Positions 30,765-33,227 of a DNA stretch of 33,227 bases are shown here, piece after piece (position 1 is the first letter of the stretch; every line of letters starts with the position of its first letter). Source of the DNA: Eubacteriales bacterium (GTDB lineage: Bacteria > Bacillota > Clostridia > Saccharofermentanales > DTU023); contig JAUNLW010000014.1 of NCBI GenBank assembly GCA_030532065.1, positions 1 through 33,227 of the forward strand, written 5' to 3'. A program made the translations under genes and the position numbers. The notes under the pieces are model-generated. The model saw nothing but the letters and a program-made list of their open reading frames with translations. It was not told where the DNA came from and ran no database searches.

Positions 30765-31085
30765 TCGGATTCTACGTAAATTTTACAAGTTGTGGGTGAT
30801 ACTTTACCGCTTGGAACAGCCTTGAACAGGCCGTTTAGATTCGAGTTCTGAGATTTCCCGTAGAATTTGCAAGTAATGGGTGATTCTTCCACCCATTATC
30901 TGCAGATTTGTAGCGGAAACGCAATCCAGCGATTTACCAAGGTAAGAAAGTGCTGGCCTGCCACCCATTATCTGCAAATATTACGTGGAATCTAGAGAGT
31001 GCGATTTAGGAGGCTATCCAAGGCGGCCTCCAACACAGGCAGTCCAGCCAAAAGCTGAAGATTTTTCGTAGAATCTAGAAAGTCG
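30765..31085 (+). repeat. array 3 of the head-to-head GGGTG/CACCC repeat family
   Basis: This fills the 382-bp gap between two convergent genes. Forward units: 30768-30798 (diverged) and 30849-30882; reverse units: 30890-30920 and 30962-30990; a decayed one near 31047-31085. GAGTTCTGAGATTTCCCGT precedes the second forward unit exactly as in arrays 1 and 2. The central pair (TGCAAGTAATGGGTG and CACCCATTATCTGCA) forms a hairpin around 30868-30904 that might terminate both genes. Confidence 0.88.
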
Positions 31086-31113
31086 GACTTAGGCGGTCGT
31101 CACAGGCTATCAA

Positions 31114-32199
31114 TTATGCTTCCGGCACTATGATCAGATCTTTAGTGAAGTGATTCAACACTTCGCAGCCATCTTCTGTGATCAAGACCAAATCTTCGAT
31201 GCGCACACCAATGCCTTCATCCAAGATATAGATACCGGGCTCAACGGAGAAGATTTGTCCAGGTTTAATGATTGCCTCATTAACACTTGAGACGTCACCG
31301 GTTTCGTGATCTTCAAGGCCGATGGAGTGACCGGTTCTGTGTGTGAAGTACTGGCCGAAGCCTTTTTCTTCGATATAATTTCGCGCGGCCAAATCAACAT
31401 CGCACATTCGATTGCCAGGTTTTGCAGCTTCAATACCACGTCGGTTGGCTTCCAACACGATCTCGTAGATTTCACGTGCTCGCTCTGAAGCTTCTCCAAT
31501 AAAAACGGTCCTGGTCATGTCAGAGGCGTAGTCTTTATAAAAACCACCGATATCTAGCACTACCGAGTCACCACGTTTTCCTTTAGAATCATCGGTTACG
31601 TGGTGAGGATCGGCAGCGCTTCGACCATAGGCTGTGATTGGATCAAAGGAAAGTTTCTTGATGTCATTTTTGGCGTAGATCTCACGTGCTTTCTCGTTTA
31701 ACTCAGTTTCGGTCAATCCTCTGGTAACGTAGGGAATGAGCTCTTCCATAACTCGGTCATTAATACGGGAAGATTCTCGCATCAATTTTTGCTCTTTCTC
31801 ATCCTTGACGCGACGAACATCGTCAACGATGTTAGAACCGTTGACATATTTTTTGTCAGGACAAAGATCCTGTAAGCGCAACAAAAATCTGGCTGGCCAG
31901 GTTTTATCGATGCCCATAATCTGGTCAGACGCAATATGTCGCGACAAAATCTCTACAGCATCTTCGACATCGTTATACCAAATCAGCTCACAACCCAGAT
32001 CTTCATCTTGAGGGAAGAGCTTATTGATGAATAATTTGGTGTCGCCGTTTTCGTGGAGGTAAAGAGCCAACATTCTTTCACCAGGGAAGATCCAAGTCCC
32101 AGTTAAGTAGAAAATAGCCACCGGATCGCTGATAATCATGTGTGGGACTTGGTCCTGTTTCATCCGCTCAATAATGCGGTTCAAACGTTTTTGCTTCAT
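31114..32199 (-). CDS. M24-family Xaa-Pro aminopeptidase-like metalloprotease
   Basis: 361 residues, cytosolic, starting at ATG 32199 after taaggaggccaagag. Residues 1 to about 125 are the creatinase N-terminal domain (MIISDPVAIFYLTG). The rest is the pita-bread domain with all metal ligands: the two aspartates in VVLDIGGFYKDYASDMTRTV, H in THRTGHSIGLEDHE, E in SVEPGIYI and E in VRIEDLVLI. Such enzymes remove N-terminal residues before proline in peptides. Length and motifs are normal. It is a separate minus-strand unit; DUF1847 lies 77 bases upstream in the same direction and may share its transcript. Confidence 0.94.
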   Translation of the reverse strand: MKQKRLNRIIERMKQDQVPHMIISDPVAIFYLTGTWIFPGERMLALYLHENGDTKLFINKLFPQDEDLGCELIWYNDVEDAVEILSRHIASDQIMGIDKTWPARFLLRLQDLCPDKKYVNGSNIVDDVRRVKDEKEQKLMRESSRINDRVMEELIPYVTRGLTETELNEKAREIYAKNDIKKLSFDPITAYGRSAADPHHVTDDSKGKRGDSVVLDIGGFYKDYASDMTRTVFIGEASERAREIYEIVLEANRRGIEAAKPGNRMCDVDLAARNYIEEKGFGQYFTHRTGHSIGLEDHETGDVSSVNEAIIKPGQIFSVEPGIYILDEGIGVRIEDLVLITEDGCEVLNHFTKDLIIVPEA

Positions 32200-32276
32200 C
32201 TCTTGGCCTCCTTAAACCTTAAAGTATTGAGTATCGGGCTCTAAATTTTGAAGATATACTGCCAATAAAATAAATT

Positions 32277-33035
32277 CTATTTATTATTTAAATCCAGCTT
32301 GGATTGGAAGTAGCCGTCTTTTTGGTATAGCGCTACTACCGGGTTATGTCCGGTTGCGCGGTCTTTGACCACGAGTGTCGTGCAAAGCGCGTCGGAAAAT
32401 TTACAGAACAACGAGTCATGACCAACGCAGAGGCCAAGCAAAATGTTGAATTCAGTCTTTGCTTCGTTCAGGATCATGGCTTGTGCGACTGGATTGCACA
32501 TGGCTTCAAAGTGCGCAGGCTCAAACTTGTCTTCTTCAGCTACGCCGGCTTCGGACTTATCCACGCCACCGGTTTTGCACATGGCGGAAACCAACTCAAT
32601 GTCGTTTTCGCGACAAATTTCGGCAAAGATTTCGGCTTCCTTAACCAGACCATGACAAAAGGCCAAACCAACCTTTTTGTAGCCCATCCGCCTGATCAGT
32701 TCTAAAGTCTCACGCACTCTCGGCCAGCGACCATAGCCGTCATGCTCAATTCTGGCTGATTCCTGATAGAACTGGTTGTAATCAGGTGAATTTACTATGG
32801 CAAGAGCTTTGTCGGAAATTTCTGGGTTGTTGTCCATGGGGCAGAAGATAGGTAAGTTGTCTTTGCTGTCCTTGCAGCAGGCCTCCACGCCACACCAGGC
32901 ACAGCGAGAAGCGTATTTATCGGAATTATCAGTTTTATCGACTTTAGCAGAGCTATCTACCATATCGGTTTTACCTGCTGCCATATCAGTGCCCATATTT
33001 GCGGCCATTTCGTTATCTTTTTTGTTCATCTGCAT
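32277..33035 (-). CDS. DUF1847 cysteine-rich metal-binding protein
   Basis: 252 residues if started at ATG 33035 (aaggaatcctgg upstream); the frame reaches 33092 at a TTG without a site. After a low-complexity N-terminus of about 35 residues (repeats of DM, KTD, DK) comes the cysteine motif CAWCGVEACC...FCPM, then VGLAFCHGLVKEAEIFAEIC, SAMCKTGGVDKSE, MCNPVAQAMILNEAKTEFNI, GLCVGHDSLFCKFS and TTLVVKDRATGHNPV, all recalled as DUF1847 features. The many conserved cysteines suggest an iron-sulfur cluster or other metal site; function is unknown. The N-terminal extension is not typical of the family and seems to have grown by repeat slippage. The 190 bases upstream include a TTGTCGACAA palindrome and an inverted repeat ATATCTA/TAGATAT. 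Confidence 0.82.
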   Translation of the reverse strand: MQMNKKDNEMAANMGTDMAAGKTDMVDSSAKVDKTDNSDKYASRCAWCGVEACCKDSKDNLPIFCPMDNNPEISDKALAIVNSPDYNQFYQESARIEHDGYGRWPRVRETLELIRRMGYKKVGLAFCHGLVKEAEIFAEICRENDIELVSAMCKTGGVDKSEAGVAEEDKFEPAHFEAMCNPVAQAMILNEAKTEFNILLGLCVGHDSLFCKFSDALCTTLVVKDRATGHNPVVALYQKDGYFQSKLDLNNK

Positions 33036-33227
33036 CCAGGATTCCTTAAATTTTATTTTATTGAATAAATTTCCACGCTTGCTCAAGCACAAGCTCTTAG
33101 AATACTTAATACACGACTTATCGCACGCCTTTTATTATCGCAGAGCCTGGGCTAAAATGCCAGAGAATATCTAGCGCTTTAGATATCGCCATTTGTCGAC
33201 AAAGTAGGATATAGTGCCACTCACAGG

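Noticed and set aside
1..33227. tRNA or rRNA genes
   Set aside because: I saw no cloverleaf-like or rRNA-like sequence on either strand when reading the gaps, though a covariance search was not possible.

Overview
The window looks like a chromosome segment of an anaerobic, low-to-moderate G+C Firmicute, probably class Clostridia. The grounds are strong AGGAGG-type ribosome binding sites, Gram-positive lipoboxes, a KtrAB potassium system, PdxS next to a MocR-type regulator, oxygen-sensitive 2-hydroxyacyl-CoA dehydratase/activase proteins, and a peroxiredoxin gene whose active-site codon is an in-frame UGA (selenocysteine). Genus cannot be fixed from sequence alone.

Layout. 1-4250 (+): tail of an ABC exporter-type operon, with an ATPase cut by the window edge, a lipoprotein split by a frameshift, and a large ABC-2-like membrane protein. 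It ends beside a 21-codon stump of a P-loop NTPase (4270-4335). 4319-6440 (-): ktrB-ktrA with a duplicated start region that creates a leader ORF. 6678-9869 (+): a 2-hydroxyacyl-CoA dehydratase-like subunit and a dehydratase/activase fusion, the latter with a triplicated ATP-binding motif. 9870-10678: a repeat array, then the promoter of a complete ABC importer (DUF3798 binding protein, twin-domain ATPase, two permeases; 10679-15968). 16220-20000 (+): a possible small peptide gene, a lipoprotein, two membrane proteins and an ATPase joined by 4-base stop/start overlaps. 20121-23074 (+): TauE/SafE-like permease, hypothetical protein and alpha/beta hydrolase, interrupted by remnants of glpK and of a secreted-protein gene. 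23554-24258 (+): selenocysteine peroxiredoxin. 24603-27318: divergent pdxS and its probable MocR regulator, which carries an inserted 120-bp tandem repeat. 27967-33035: zinc-ribbon membrane protein, serine hydrolase, M24 peptidase and DUF1847 protein.

Two features stand out across the whole window. First, a 35-40 bp repeat unit ending in GGGTG/CACCC sits head-to-head in three intergenic arrays (about 9.9-10.4, 27.6-27.9 and 30.8-31.1 kb). Two of these arrays share a stretch of about 225 bp. Second, short local direct duplications (13 to 120 bp periods, diverged copies) occur again and again at gene starts, at stop codons and inside genes. The copies inside reading frames all have lengths divisible by three. 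Together with at least three gene stumps this suggests a genome that undergoes frequent local duplication and deletion.

The strongest candidates for new biology are the Sec-peroxiredoxin without its usual resolving cysteine, the triplicated phosphate-binding motif in the activase fusion, the MocR protein with repeat insertion and missing PLP lysine, and the head-to-head repeat arrays.
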